64,000 nt of DNA from Sphingobium xanthum. Its GTDB lineage: Bacteria; Pseudomonadota; Alphaproteobacteria; Sphingomonadales; Sphingomonadaceae. The stretch lies in NCBI RefSeq assembly GCF_019737615.1, contig NZ_JAHKKS010000003.1:100001-164000 (forward strand). The letters run 5' to 3'. Under the pieces are notes generated by a model. It saw nothing but the letters and a program-made list of their open reading frames with translations, was not told the origin of the DNA and searched no databases. Position numbers and translations under genes: made by a program. This document shows, piece after piece, positions 46,906-56,063 of the stretch. Every line of letters begins with the position of its first letter. Within the stretch, counting starts at the first letter, position 1.

Positions 46906-47391
46906 TTACAACATGCCGAGTTCGAGCTTGGCTTCGTCGCTCATCTTCTGCGGATCCCATGGCGGATCCCAGACGAGATTGACGTCCACCGTGCCGACAC
47001 CAGGCACCGACCCGACCCGCATCTCGATCTCGCCGGGCATGGACTCGGCGACCGGACAATGCGGCGTGGTCAGCGTCATGGTGATCACGACATGGCTGCC
47101 TTCGCTCACCTCGACACCATAGATAAGGCCGAGGTCGTAAATATTCACGGGTATCTCGGGATCATAAATATCCTTGAGCGCCTCGATCACCGCATCATAG
47201 GTCGCGCCACCCGGCTCGCCCGCGGCCACGTCGGTTGCCTGCTGGCTGAGGAAGCCCTCCAGATAATCGCGCTTGCGCGAGAGCTTCTCGCCCGCCGTCT
47301 CCGACGCGTCGTCGACATCGCTCACGCGCGCCCGCGGCGGCGCCTCGACGCTCTCGACCGTTTCCGTCCTGATCTTCGCTTCCTCGTTCAT
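46906..47391 (-). CDS. sufT: SUF system protein SufT (DUF59/MIP18 family)
   Basis: 161 residues. The DUF59 domain fills the C-terminal two thirds (YDAVIEALKDIYDPEIPVNI, YDLGLIYGV, TLTTPHCPVAESMPGEI with a conserved Cys). The N-terminal ~55 residues are charged and probably flexible. SufT helps Fe-S cluster maturation of particular clients. It ends in VNLVWDPPWDPQKMSDEAKL, typical of the family. Its start overlaps the sufS stop as ATGA. Confidence 0.93.
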   Translation of the reverse strand: MNEEAKIRTETVESVEAPPRARVSDVDDASETAGEKLSRKRDYLEGFLSQQATDVAAGEPGGATYDAVIEALKDIYDPEIPVNIYDLGLIYGVEVSEGSHVVITMTLTTPHCPVAESMPGEIEMRVGSVPGVGTVDVNLVWDPPWDPQKMSDEAKLELGML

Positions 47392-48608
47392 CCGAATATC
47401 GCCCTCACGCGATCGAGGCCTTTCAGCAGTGCCTCGACATCGCTTTCATCACTGTACAATCCGAAACTCGCCCGCGCCGTCGCCTCGACGCCCAGATGCG
47501 TCATCAGCGGCTGCGCGCAATGATGGCCGGCGCGGATCGCCACGCCGCTCTCGTCCAATATGGTGCCGATGTCGTGCGGATGCACCCCATCCATCGCAAA
47601 GGAGACGATGCCGGCGGCATCCTCCGGCCCCAGCAGCCGCACCGAATTGATACCGCGCAAGGCATCGCGCGTACGCGCCACCAGCACGTCCTCATGTGCG
47701 GCGATCCGGTCCAAGCCGATGGCATCGACATAATCGATCGCCGCCGCCAGCCCAATGGTCTCGACGATGGCCGGCGTGCCTGCCTCGAACCGCGCGGGCG
47801 GCGGGGCATAAGTCGTGCGCTCGAACGTCACCTTGTCGATCATCGCGCCGCCGCCATGATAAGGTGGCATGTCGGCAAGGATCGCGTGACGCGCCCAGAG
47901 CACGCCGATGCCGGTCGGGCCGTAGAGCTTGTGGCCCGAGAAGAGATAGAAATCGCAGCCGAGCGCCTGCACGTCGATCCGCATGCGCGGCGCGGCCTGG
48001 CAGCCGTCGATCAGCAGCAGCGCGCCGGCATCATGGGCGATCCGGGCGGCACGCTTCACGTCGAGCACCGAGCCGAGCACGTTCGAGACATGTGCCAGCG
48101 CGACAAGCTTGTGCTCCGGGCGGATCATGGCCGCCATGGCATCGAGATCGATGCGGCCGTCCTCGGTCAGCGGCACGACATCGATCGCTGCCCCGGTCCG
48201 CTCGGCGATGAGCTGCCAAGGCACGATGTTGCTGTGATGCTCCAGCTGCGAGAGCAGGATGCGGTCGCCGGGCTCGAGGTTCACCCCGCCCCAGCTCTGC
48301 GCAACGAGATTGATGCCTTCGGTCGCGCCGCGCACGAACACGATCTCGTCGACACGCTCGGCATTGAGGAATTTCGCGACGCGCATCCGCGCCGCCTCGA
48401 ACGCCAGGGTCATGTCGGCCGAGCGCGCATAGACGCCGCGGTGGACCGTCGCATAATCGGCGCCCATCGCGCGGATCGTGGCGTCGATGACAGCCTGCGG
48501 CTTCTGCGCGGTCGCGGCCGTGTCAAGATAATGCCAGGGCTGGCCTTCGGCAGTGACGAGACCGGGAAAGTCCGACCGGATCGAGGTGAGGGGCGCATGG
48601 ACGTTCAT
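47388..48608 (-). CDS. sufS: Cysteine desulfurase SufS
   Basis: A PLP enzyme that takes sulphur from cysteine for cluster assembly. 406 residues: LDTAATAQKPQAVIDAT at the start, VRGATEGINLVAQSWGG, the PLP Lys in FYLFSGHKLYGPTGIGVLW, and the catalytic-loop Cys in IRAGHHCAQPLM. This last segment is the group II (SufS/CsdA) form. I start at ATG 48606-48608 (MNVHAPLTSIRSDFPGL). Both ends overlap neighbouring suf genes by four bases. Confidence 0.96.
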   Translation of the reverse strand: MNVHAPLTSIRSDFPGLVTAEGQPWHYLDTAATAQKPQAVIDATIRAMGADYATVHRGVYARSADMTLAFEAARMRVAKFLNAERVDEIVFVRGATEGINLVAQSWGGVNLEPGDRILLSQLEHHSNIVPWQLIAERTGAAIDVVPLTEDGRIDLDAMAAMIRPEHKLVALAHVSNVLGSVLDVKRAARIAHDAGALLLIDGCQAAPRMRIDVQALGCDFYLFSGHKLYGPTGIGVLWARHAILADMPPYHGGGAMIDKVTFERTTYAPPPARFEAGTPAIVETIGLAAAIDYVDAIGLDRIAAHEDVLVARTRDALRGINSVRLLGPEDAAGIVSFAMDGVHPHDIGTILDESGVAIRAGHHCAQPLMTHLGVEATARASFGLYSDESDVEALLKGLDRVRAIFG

Positions 48609-49360
48609 CCCAGCGCCTCCAGCTTGGCCAAGGCGATGGCATCGAACCGGTCGCGCTCGCCTTCGTCGGCCATGTCGTCGAACAGGCCAGCAATGAACGC
48701 CTGCAGCATCAGCGCGCGGGCGCGAGCGGGGTCCAGGCCGCGCGAGGCCATGTAGAACAGGGCGGCCTTGTCGAGCTCGCCGACGCTCGCGCCGTGGGCG
48801 CATTTGACGTCGTCGGCGAAGATTTCCAGCTCGGGCTTGGCATTGGCGGTCGCGGTGCGATCCAGCAGCATCGCCTTGAAGCTCTGCGCCGCATCGGTCT
48901 TCTGCGCGCCGCGCGCGACGCGGATCTGGCCGAGATAGCTGGTCGTCGCCTTGCCGGCGGCGATGGCGCGCACGGTCTGGGCGCTGGTCGCGTTCGGCTC
49001 GGCATGGGTGACGGTCGTCACCAGCTCGATGGTCTGCTCGCCGCCGCCGATCAGCGCGGCCTTGAGCTCGAAATGCGCGCCTTCGGCGAGCGTGACATCG
49101 AACGTCACCCGACCAAGCGCGCCGCCGACATCGAGCAAATGCACGCTGAGCGTCCCGCCTGCGCCGATCTCGATGCGATGATCGCGAATGACGGTCTCCG
49201 CCGGTCCCGCATCCTGCAGCAGGCTGATCGCGCGCTGCTCGCCCGGCGCGACGACGAACCGATCCGGTTCATCGATCGGCCATGTCCGCGCGGCGGCATC
49301 AAGGTCGCTGTAGCGCCAAGCTTCGTCGCGGCGCGTGGGGAGGGGAGCGAGCGCGCTCAT
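48605..49360 (-). CDS. sufD: Fe-S scaffold subunit SufD, short form
   Basis: 251 residues, shorter than the ~420 of enterobacterial SufD because most of the N-terminal domain is missing, as is usual in this group. The beta-helix core (EIGAGGTLSVHLLDVGGALG, THAEPNATSAQTVRAIAAG) and the C-terminal DDVKCAHGASVGELDKAALF are clear. It also has RGLDPARARALMLQAFIAGL. SufD joins SufB and SufC in the scaffold. I start at ATG 49358-49360; it overlaps the small exported gene upstream. Confidence 0.92.
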   Translation of the reverse strand: MSALAPLPTRRDEAWRYSDLDAAARTWPIDEPDRFVVAPGEQRAISLLQDAGPAETVIRDHRIEIGAGGTLSVHLLDVGGALGRVTFDVTLAEGAHFELKAALIGGGEQTIELVTTVTHAEPNATSAQTVRAIAAGKATTSYLGQIRVARGAQKTDAAQSFKAMLLDRTATANAKPELEIFADDVKCAHGASVGELDKAALFYMASRGLDPARARALMLQAFIAGLFDDMADEGERDRFDAIALAKLEALG

Positions 49361-49701
49361 GCGCCGGCTCCCGCCCGTTCGGCGATTAGATAATCGCGAA
49401 TCCGCGCGAGCAGCGACGGCCGGGCCTTCTCGACGCAGGCGCGGACATCGTCCTGGCTGTCCTTGCCCTTGCGGACACAGCCCGTCACCGCCTTGCACAG
49501 CGCGGAGTCGAGGGTCTTGAGGCCCGTCGTCTCTTCGAGACCGCATTGATATTTGCCCTGCGCATCGCGCGAGACATGCACGCCGATCTGCCGCAGACGC
49601 TGCGCAATCACCGTGATTTCCTGGACTTCCTCGAAATCCTCTTCCGGCGGCCCGGCAGGGGCAGCGCCCTGCAGCAGCATCAAGGCAGCAAGCGCGATCA
49701 T
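49357..49701 (-). CDS. Small exported Cys-containing protein inside the suf operon (between sufC and sufD)
   Basis: 114 residues. A short signal peptide (MIALAALMLLQGAAPAG) is followed by an acidic stretch and a helical domain with four cysteines (53, 69, 75 and 89), likely in two disulphides. It has ATGA overlaps with sufC upstream and sufD downstream, so it is translated in step with the scaffold genes. I recognise no family. A periplasmic protein is unexpected among cytoplasmic cluster-assembly factors. Confidence 0.75.
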   Translation of the reverse strand: MIALAALMLLQGAAPAGPPEEDFEEVQEITVIAQRLRQIGVHVSRDAQGKYQCGLEETTGLKTLDSALCKAVTGCVRKGKDSQDDVRACVEKARPSLLARIRDYLIAERAGAGA

Positions 49702-50468
49702 GCCGCGATCACCTCGGCATAGCCTTCGCGCTCCAGCGCCAGCGCCAACTCGGGACCGCCGGACTTCACGATGCGGCCATCGGCAAGGATGTGCACGAAA
49801 TCCGGCTGCACATAATCGAGCAGGCGCTGATAATGGGTGATCAGCAGCACGGCCTTGTCGGGCGCGCGCATGATGGAATTGATGCCCGCACCGACCGTTT
49901 TCAGCGCGTCGATGTCGAGGCCACTGTCAGTCTCGTCGAGAATGGCGAGCTTGGGATCGAGAATGCCCATCTGAACCATTTCGGCACGCTTCTTCTCGCC
50001 GCCCGAGAAGCCGACATTCACCGGTCGCTTCAGCATGTCCATGTCCATGCCGAGCAGCCCGGCCTTCTCACGCGCCAGACGCAGGAAGTCGGCAGCGGAG
50101 AGCGGCTCCTCACCGCGCGCCTTGCGCTGGCTGTTCAGCGCCTCGCGCAGGAACTGCACATTGGAGATGCCGGGAATCTCGACCGGATACTGGAAGCCCA
50201 GGAAAAGCCCGGCCGCGGCGCGCTCATGCGGCGCCATCTCGAGGAGGTCCTGACCGAGGAAATCGACGCTGCCGCCGGTCGGCTCATAATTGGGGCGGCC
50301 GCCCAACGTATAGGCCAGCGTCGACTTGCCCGCGCCGTTCGGCCCCATGATCGCGTGGACCTCACCCGCGTTCAGCGTCAGCGAGAGGCCCTTCAGGATG
50401 GCCTTGCCGTCAACTTCGCTGCGAAGATCGGAGATAACCAGCATCAAATTGCTTTCCTGTTCTGTCAT
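49698..50468 (-). CDS. sufC: Fe-S scaffold ATPase SufC
   Basis: 256 residues of ABC ATPase: Walker A GPNGAGKST, FLGFQYPVEIPGISNVQFLR (the SufC-specific Q-loop region), signature GFSGGEKKRAEMVQ, Walker B LAILDETDSGLDIDAL and switch His in LLITHYQRLL. SufC drives conformational change in the SufBCD scaffold. It overlaps small exported genes by four bases at both ends. Confidence 0.97.
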   Translation of the reverse strand: MTEQESNLMLVISDLRSEVDGKAILKGLSLTLNAGEVHAIMGPNGAGKSTLAYTLGGRPNYEPTGGSVDFLGQDLLEMAPHERAAAGLFLGFQYPVEIPGISNVQFLREALNSQRKARGEEPLSAADFLRLAREKAGLLGMDMDMLKRPVNVGFSGGEKKRAEMVQMGILDPKLAILDETDSGLDIDALKTVGAGINSIMRAPDKAVLLITHYQRLLDYVQPDFVHILADGRIVKSGGPELALALEREGYAEVIAA

Positions 50469-50908
50469 TTCGTCGAGCTGACCGCGCCGCCGGCTCCGGT
50501 CAGCGCGCCATTGCAGCCGGTCAGATAGTGCTGGCGCATCATGTCCAGCGCATTGTCCCGCAGGCCGCCGAGCATACGGCTGTCGTCCAGCCGCTGCTGG
50601 CGATCGGCGAGGGCCTGGGCTTCGAGATCGAAATTCGGTGCCGGGACCGGCGCAACGTCCGGCGGCGATGCGGGCTTACCGGCTGCTTCGACGCGCCGCT
50701 GCGCCAGCGCCTGCCGGGCCGACACGATCGCCTGCTGCTCGTTGAAGACGGCGATCAGCGCCGCACGCCGACGCTGGGGCTCGGCGCCGAAGATCCTGGT
50801 CATCGCGCCGCCGTCGCACTTGGCCACGGCGCGCTCGACCTCGACGAGATCGGGGCCGGCCAGCGCGGCGGCGCTCAATTGGGCAATGAGGGCAAGGGCG
50901 ATCGTCAT
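50465..50908 (-). CDS. Small exported protein inside the suf operon (upstream of sufC)
   Basis: 147 residues with a signal peptide (MTIALALIAQLSAAALAG). Two cysteines lie at the ends of the mature protein (AVAKCDGGAM and LTGCNGAL) and could form one disulphide. The middle is a long charged helix (AALIAVFNEQQAIVSARQAL, QRRVEAAG), followed by a Pro-rich hinge and a second helix (ALADRQQRLDD). ATG 50906-50908 follows GGGAGG. The stop overlaps the sufC start. No family recognised. Confidence 0.75.
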   Translation of the reverse strand: MTIALALIAQLSAAALAGPDLVEVERAVAKCDGGAMTRIFGAEPQRRRAALIAVFNEQQAIVSARQALAQRRVEAAGKPASPPDVAPVPAPNFDLEAQALADRQQRLDDSRMLGGLRDNALDMMRQHYLTGCNGALTGAGGAVSSTK

Positions 50909-50954
50909 GCCGCCTCCCGACGCTGGTCAGGAGCGCAGGAAACGATCTCCCGGA

Positions 50955-51404
50955 TCAGTCCATGATGCGCGCGTAGCGGACGTGCGCCCAGTCGATCGCC
51001 GCCTGCTCGATCATCGGCTCGATCTGATCGATGCCATTGTCCGCGACGCTCGCGGCGATCGCCGGGCTCAGCGCCGGGCTCTGACGCAGAATGTCGGAGA
51101 GGAGCTGCGCCTGCATCTCGCCACGCGAGAGCGCGCAAGCCGTCAGCGCCTGACGCGCCATGCTCTGATGATCGCCCAGCGGAATATTCTCGTCCACCTC
51201 GTGCAGCACGCAGTCGCGATAGCTGGAAAGCAGCGCGGCGAAGCGCGGCGTCAGGGGAAGGTCGGCGCTCGCCGTCGCGCCGCTCTGCACCGACACCGGC
51301 GTCTGCGCCTGTGCGGGCAGCGCGTTGAGGCCCAGAGTGGCCATGGCGATCGTCGCGAGCAGTGCCTTCACGGTCAGCATCCTTCCCAAAAACCGGACCG
51401 GCAT
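50955..51404 (-). CDS. Small exported protein inside the suf operon (downstream of sufB)
   Basis: 149 residues with a signal peptide (KALLATIAMATLGLNALPAQ, cleavage after AQA). The mature helical protein has two cysteines (YRDCVLHEV and LTACALSRG). ATG 51404 has no clear ribosome site; ATG 51380 (MLTVKALL) sits directly on GGGAAGG with no spacing, so the start is uncertain. It lies between sufB and the next exported gene, 87 bases after sufB. No family recognised. Confidence 0.7.
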   Translation of the reverse strand: MPVRFLGRMLTVKALLATIAMATLGLNALPAQAQTPVSVQSGATASADLPLTPRFAALLSSYRDCVLHEVDENIPLGDHQSMARQALTACALSRGEMQAQLLSDILRQSPALSPAIAASVADNGIDQIEPMIEQAAIDWAHVRYARIMD

Positions 51405-51491
51405 CGCTTGCGGCTTTGCTCGGCTGCCCGATTGGTAAGCGGGAAGTAAGATTCGTTACAACGGCATTAAGCACGAATGTCGGATCGCGCC

Positions 51492-52967
51492 TCATCCGAC
51501 CGATCCTTCGAGGCTGATGCCGAGCAGTTTCTGCGCCTCGACGGCGAACTCCATCGGGAGCTGCTGCAGCACTTCCTTGGCGAAACCGTTGACGATGAGG
51601 CTGACCGCCGCCTCCTGATCGAGGCCGCGCTGCATCGCATAGAAGAGCTGATCGTCGCTGATCTTGCTGGTCGTCGCTTCATGCTCGACGATCGCGCTCG
51701 GGTTCTTCACCTCGATATAGGGCACGGTGTGGGCGCCGCACTGATCGCCCAGCAGCAGACTGTCGCACTGGGTGAAGTTGCGCGCATTCTCGGCATTGGC
51801 CGCCATGCGCACGAGCCCGCGATAGGTGCCGTTCGAGCGGCCGGCGCTGATCCCCTTCGACACGATCGTCGAGCGTGTGTTTTTACCGTTATGGATCATT
51901 TTCGTGCCGGTATCCGCCTGCTGGCGGTTATTCGTCACGGCGACGGAGTAGAATTCGCCCACGCTGTTCTCGCCGTTCAGCACGCAGCTCGGATATTTCC
52001 AGGTGATCGCGGAGCCGGTCTCGACCTGCGTCCACGAGACCTTGCTGTTGCGCCCCTGGCAGAGCGCGCGCTTGGTCACGAAATTATAGATGCCGCCCTT
52101 GCCCTCGGCATCGCCAGGATACCAGTTCTGCACGGTGCTGTACTTGATCTCGGCATCGTCCAGCGCAACCAGCTCGACCACGGCGGCATGCAGCTGGTTC
52201 TCGTCACGCTGCGGCGCGGTGCAGCCTTCCAGATAAGAGACGTAGCTGCCCTTGTCCGCCACGATGAGCGTGCGCTCGAACTGGCCGGTATTCTCGGCAT
52301 TGATGCGGAAATAGGTGCTGAGCTCCATCGGGCAGCGCACGCCCTCCGGAATGTAGACGAAGGTGCCGTCCGAAAAGACCGCGCAATTGAGGGCGGCGAA
52401 GTAATTGTCGTGCATCGGCACGACCTTGCCGAGCCACTTCTTCACCAGCTCCGGAAATTCGCGGATCGCCTCGCTGATCGAGCGGAAGATGACGCCGGCT
52501 TCCTCCAGCTCCTTGCGGAAGGTGGTGGCGACCGAGACGCTGTCGAACACCGCATCGACCGCGACCTTGCGCGAGCCGGCGACGTTGGCGAGCACCTTTT
52601 GCTCCTCGATCGGGATACCGAGCTTCTCGTAAGTGCGGCGAATCTCCGGATCGAGCTCGTCGAGACTGCCAAGCTCGACCTTCTTCTTAGGCGCCGCGTA
52701 ATAATAGGCGTCCTGATAGTCGATCGGCGGGACGTCGAGCTTGGCCCAGTCCGGCGATTCCATCGTCAGCCAGTGGCGATAGGCCTTCAGGCGCCAGTCG
52801 AGCATCCAATCCGGCTCGTTCTTCTTCGCCGAAATGAAGCGGACCGTGTCCTCGTCGAGCCCCTTGGGCGCGAACTCCTGCTCGATGTCGGAGACGAAGC
52901 CCCACTCATAGTCGCTGGCCTTGCTGGCGGCGGCGAGCGCCTCTGCGTTCTTGACGGGCGCGCTCAT
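51492..52967 (-). CDS. sufB: Fe-S scaffold subunit SufB
   Basis: 491 residues with the full SufB architecture: N-terminal [20 protein letters not shown], the beta-helix core ([40 protein letters not shown]), the central [20 protein letters not shown], and the C-terminal [20 protein letters not shown] with the conserved cysteines and [20 protein letters not shown]. SufB carries the nascent cluster. ATG 52967 overlaps the Rrf2 regulator stop as ATGA. Confidence 0.97.
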   Translation of the reverse strand: MSAPVKNAEALAAASKASDYEWGFVSDIEQEFAPKGLDEDTVRFISAKKNEPDWMLDWRLKAYRHWLTMESPDWAKLDVPPIDYQDAYYYAAPKKKVELGSLDELDPEIRRTYEKLGIPIEEQKVLANVAGSRKVAVDAVFDSVSVATTFRKELEEAGVIFRSISEAIREFPELVKKWLGKVVPMHDNYFAALNCAVFSDGTFVYIPEGVRCPMELSTYFRINAENTGQFERTLIVADKGSYVSYLEGCTAPQRDENQLHAAVVELVALDDAEIKYSTVQNWYPGDAEGKGGIYNFVTKRALCQGRNSKVSWTQVETGSAITWKYPSCVLNGENSVGEFYSVAVTNNRQQADTGTKMIHNGKNTRSTIVSKGISAGRSNGTYRGLVRMAANAENARNFTQCDSLLLGDQCGAHTVPYIEVKNPSAIVEHEATTSKISDDQLFYAMQRGLDQEAAVSLIVNGFAKEVLQQLPMEFAVEAQKLLGISLEGSVG

Positions 52968-53428
52968 GACAGCGCCTCCAGTTCACGGGCGGGGCCCGAT
53001 GCGGCCCCGGGTATGATCTGCGGCGCGGCGATCAGATGCGCCAGCGTCACTTGCGCCAGCGCGTCGCGCACCAGCGCATTGACGCCGATCCAGTGCGGAC
53101 GGATGTCGCAGGGCTGCTCGAGCGCGCAGCAGTCCGAGCCGTTCGCGTCGAGACAGCCGGTAAGCGCGATCGGCCCATCGACTGCCTCGATGATGTCGGC
53201 CAGCGTGATCGCCGCCGCCGGCCGCGCCAGCTTGACGCCGCCCCCGCTCCCGCGCGTCGCCTTGATGAGGCCGGCGCGGCCGAGCAGGCTCCCCAGCTTC
53301 TGCGCGGTCGGCACGGGAATGCCGGCCTCCTGCGCAAGGCTCGCCGCATTGGCGCGCGCGCCGCCGCAATGGGTCGCGGCCGTGCGCATCATCAGAACGG
53401 CATAATCGGCAAGGCTGGACAGGCGCAT
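52964..53428 (-). CDS. Rrf2-family regulator of the suf operon
   Basis: 154 residues. The winged helix is typical ([57 protein letters not shown]). Cysteines in [20 protein letters not shown] can bind an Fe-S cluster, which would let the protein read cluster status as IscR does. As first gene of the suf operon it is almost certainly an autoregulator. Length and cysteine spacing match the SUF-specific Rrf2 group. Confidence 0.94.
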   Translation of the reverse strand: MRLSSLADYAVLMMRTAATHCGGARANAASLAQEAGIPVPTAQKLGSLLGRAGLIKATRGSGGGVKLARPAAAITLADIIEAVDGPIALTGCLDANGSDCCALEQPCDIRPHWIGVNALVRDALAQVTLAHLIAAPQIIPGAASGPARELEALS

Positions 53429-53429
53429 C

Positions 53430-53444
53430 TGCGAACGATTCTCA
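53430..53444 (-). promoter_or_regulatory. Fur-like or IscR-like half-palindrome at the suf operon start
   Basis: On the minus strand TGAGAATCGTTCGCA matches the 7-1-7 Fur pattern TGATAATNATTATCA at 10 of 14 fixed positions. It lies one base before the Rrf2 ATG. TAAATT about 25 bases upstream may be a -10 box. Overlap with the ribosome-binding area would block expression if bound. The match is imperfect. Confidence 0.3.
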
Positions 53445-53768
53445 AATCGGAGTAATTTAGTCTGATTGGGCGCAAATGGGCCGGGGGCCGCGAGAAATCA
53501 ACCCCGAAAAGGGCAGATGCGCAGAAGGAAAACTATTGTGGCAGTTTGGCCATGACGTCTGGAGGCGCGGAACTATCGACCTCTTTCCTTACGTCACCCC
53601 GGGCCTGACCCGGGGTCTCGCTTCTTTTGCGGCATCGGAGAAGGCAGCGGGACCCCGGATCAAGTCCGGGGTGACGAAGAGAGTGGTCCTCGCTGGTTTC
53701 CCGTACATGGAGCGTGGCGCATCAAAGCGGCGACCGCAGGAATGACCGCCTCCGCGATTTCGGCGACC
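53445..53768. other. Intergenic region between the suf promoter and the AraC gene end
   Basis: 324 bases, dominated by the palindromic pair at 53592-53676. The first 60 bases probably hold the suf promoter on the minus strand. A short plus-strand open frame runs through the repeat but has no features of a gene. Confidence 0.5.
53592..53676. repeat. REP-like palindrome pair
   Basis: Left unit CGTCACCCCGGGCCTGACCC (53592-53617 in full) and right unit GACCCCGGATCAAGTCCGGG (53651-53676 in full) are inverted copies with about four mismatches in 26 bases. Each unit is also a near-palindrome by itself. The 33-base spacer is not conserved in form. This CCCCGGG/CCCGGGG design is common between alphaproteobacterial genes. 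Confidence 0.75.
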
Positions 53769-54647
53769 TCAGCTGATCTGGCTGAGCTTCGAGATCTCGC
53801 CGACCAGATCCGCGCGATTCATCGAAAGACGTATGACGATGCTGGCGCGTTCACGCAGTTCGGTGGGTGTGAGACCCGTAAAATGCTTCATCTCGCGGAT
53901 GAAGTGCGACTGATCGTAGAAGGCCTCGCCACTGACTTCCGACCAATCGAGCACCTCGCGCGCGAGCACCTGCGCGCAGCGCAGTGCGCGATACTTGCGG
54001 GCGAGATATTTCGGCGGCGCGCCATAGAGCCGGTTGCACCAGCGAGCGAGCTGCCGGGCGGACAATCCAGTCGCTTGCTGCAGCACCTCCACGCGCGGCG
54101 ACTGCTCGTCGGCGAGCCAGCGGTCGGTCTCCTCGACGAAGGCGCGCTCGGTCTCGGATACGGAATGGAGATGACCACGAATGAAGGTCCAGAAGCTCTC
54201 GGCCGCTTTGTTCGGATCCTCGATCGAGCGGAGCAGCAGCAGCATATCGCGCCAGGCCGAGCCGAAACGGACCGTCAGATCGAAGGCATCGTCCGCCGCG
54301 ACATCGGCCTCGCCGGCCCGCAGCGCGGCCCAGCCGAGCGGCAGCACGGTGACGCCGACAACCTGCATCGGCCCGACAACGTCGAAATGCGTTGCCATGC
54401 TCGTCGGCCCGAGAAGGCAGCATTCCGGCGTTTCCACCGTGCGGCCATCGCTGAAATGATAGACGCCGGCGCCGGCGAGCATGAAACGGATCTGCGCGAA
54501 ATCGGCGCGGGTGTGATCCGCGACGCGCGGCTGATCAGCCGTGAACAGGTACATCGCGCCGAAATAGCTCGCCAGATCGGCCGGCGGCACGAAATAGCTG
54601 AGCGCGACCATATTGGCCGCATCGGCGACGGAGAATCTGTGACGCAT
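53769..54647 (-). CDS. AraC-family transcriptional regulator
   Basis: 292 residues. The N-terminal ~150 residues form a cupin-like sensor domain (LSYFVPPADLASYFGAMYLF, AGAGVYHFSDGRTVETPECC). The C-terminal AraC domain has two helix-turn-helices (VEVLQQATGLSARQLARWCN; SEVSGEAFYDQSHFIREMKH followed by FTGLTPTELRERA). ATG 54645-54647 is the natural start; the frame continues open upstream opposite pyrD but is non-coding there. It is divergent from pyrD by 381 bases. The regulated target is unknown. Confidence 0.92.
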   Translation of the reverse strand: MRHRFSVADAANMVALSYFVPPADLASYFGAMYLFTADQPRVADHTRADFAQIRFMLAGAGVYHFSDGRTVETPECCLLGPTSMATHFDVVGPMQVVGVTVLPLGWAALRAGEADVAADDAFDLTVRFGSAWRDMLLLLRSIEDPNKAAESFWTFIRGHLHSVSETERAFVEETDRWLADEQSPRVEVLQQATGLSARQLARWCNRLYGAPPKYLARKYRALRCAQVLAREVLDWSEVSGEAFYDQSHFIREMKHFTGLTPTELRERASIVIRLSMNRADLVGEISKLSQIS

Positions 54648-55028
54648 AAGCGACCCTGACCACTCTCCACGATCGGTGACAATCGAACCCGCGGATGTCC
54701 CGAATTCGTGTTTCCCGGAAAGGCGGCAAGACTGCTGCTTTGCGCCGTCCCCCCATCTGATATCTCGACTTTTCGCATGATTCGCCCGGAATTGGAACGA
54801 AAAAAGCGGTCCAGCCAGCAAAAGCCAGCCAGACCGCCTAAGTTCAAGGTCTCTAAGCCGGACGACTGAGAGCCCTTCGGGTCGCAAGGGTGGAATAGAC
54901 CGATTCGCGCGGGGTTGATTGGACGGAATCGTCACATGCGTTTTTTGCGAAGCAATCACGACGACGCTGCGCCGCACCCCGGTTCGGCAGGCTTTGACCG
55001 GTACGATTCGCGCTGGCATAGGCCGACC
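54648..55028. other. Divergent intergenic region between the AraC gene and pyrD
   Basis: 381 bases. At 54806-54837 GCGGTC and GACCGC flank a 20-base loop, and on the minus strand TTTTTT follows; it looks like a weak terminator, but no minus-strand gene ends there. The region must hold both promoters; I cannot place their boxes. Confidence 0.4.
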
Positions 55029-56060
55029 ATGTACAGCCTCCTGCGTCCCCTGCTTTTCGCCTTCGAGGCGGAGACGGCCCACGGCCTCGCGATCGCAGCG
55101 CTGAAGCTGCCACTGCCCCGCGCCGCCGCGCCGGACCCGATCCTTTCCCAGCAGTTGTTCGGGCTGCGTTTCGCAAGCCCCGTGGGTCTCGCGGCCGGCT
55201 TCGACAAGGACGGGGAGGTGGCGCATCGCATGGGGGCGCTCGGCTTCGGCTTTGCCGAGCTCGGTACGCTGACCCCGCTGGCCCAGGCCGGCAATCCGCG
55301 CCCGCGCCTCTTCCGTCTTGTCGAGGACGAGGCGGTCATCAACCGCATGGGCTTCAACAATGGTGGGCAGGCAGCGGCGATCGAGCGCCTGAAGCGCCAT
55401 GAGCGACCGAAGGATTTGATCCTCGGAATCAACATCGGGGCCAACAAGGATGCGATCGACCGGATCGCCGATTACGAGGCGGGCGTGCGGGCAATGGCGG
55501 CGCTCGCCGGGTATTTGACGGTCAATATCTCCTCGCCGAATACGCCGGGGCTGCGCGCATTGCAGGACCGGGGCGCGCTCGACGCGCTGCTCGGCCGCGT
55601 GATGACGGCGCGCGAAGCAGGCGGACCGCCGATCTTCCTCAAGGTCGCGCCCGATCTCGAACCGGCGGACATCGACGACATATCCGAGCTGAGCCTGGCG
55701 CATGGCATCGACGCGCTGATCGTCAGCAATACCACGATCAGCCGCCCGGCGCTGCGATCGGCACAGGCGGGCGAAACGGGCGGTCTCTCCGGCGCGCCCC
55801 TGCATGATCTCGCGCTCGCCCGGCTGCGCGACTTTCGTAGCCGGCTCGGCACGCGCCTTCCGCTGATCGGCGTCGGCGGCATCCGCACGGCGGAGCAGGC
55901 CTATGCGCGCATCCGCGCCGGGGCGAGCCTCGTCCAGCTCTACTCGGCGCTCGTCTATGAAGGCCCTTATCTGCCGGCTCGTATCAATGCCGGGCTGGCC
56001 GCGCTGCTGAAGCGGGACGGCTTCGCCTCGATCAGCGAGGCGATCGGCATCGACGCCTGA
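55029..56060 (+). CDS. pyrD: Dihydroorotate dehydrogenase (quinone), class 2
   Basis: Fourth step of pyrimidine synthesis: oxidation of dihydroorotate with electrons passed to ubiquinone at the inner membrane. 343 residues with the class 2 N-terminal helix pair (MYSLLRPLLFAFEAETAHGL), FMN-binding VGLAAGFDKDGEV, the substrate loop INRMGFNNGG, catalytic Ser in NISSPNTPGLR, Lys in FLKVAPDL and SNTTISRP. The C-terminal LIGVGGIRTAEQAYARIRAG binds the FMN phosphate. I start at ATG 55029. It converges with ggt three bases later. Confidence 0.96.
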   Translation: MYSLLRPLLFAFEAETAHGLAIAALKLPLPRAAAPDPILSQQLFGLRFASPVGLAAGFDKDGEVAHRMGALGFGFAELGTLTPLAQAGNPRPRLFRLVEDEAVINRMGFNNGGQAAAIERLKRHERPKDLILGINIGANKDAIDRIADYEAGVRAMAALAGYLTVNISSPNTPGLRALQDRGALDALLGRVMTAREAGGPPIFLKVAPDLEPADIDDISELSLAHGIDALIVSNTTISRPALRSAQAGETGGLSGAPLHDLALARLRDFRSRLGTRLPLIGVGGIRTAEQAYARIRAGASLVQLYSALVYEGPYLPARINAGLAALLKRDGFASISEAIGIDA

Positions 56061-56063
56061 TCG

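Noticed and set aside
54806..54837. Hairpin GCGGTC...GACCGC with T-run on the minus strand.
   Set aside because: The loop is 20 bases and no minus-strand gene ends before it, so a terminator call is not supported.
54648..55805. Long open frame continuing upstream of the AraC gene on the minus strand.
   Set aside because: It runs opposite pyrD. In high-GC DNA such frames are common, and the sequence there has no protein features. The AraC start is at 54647.
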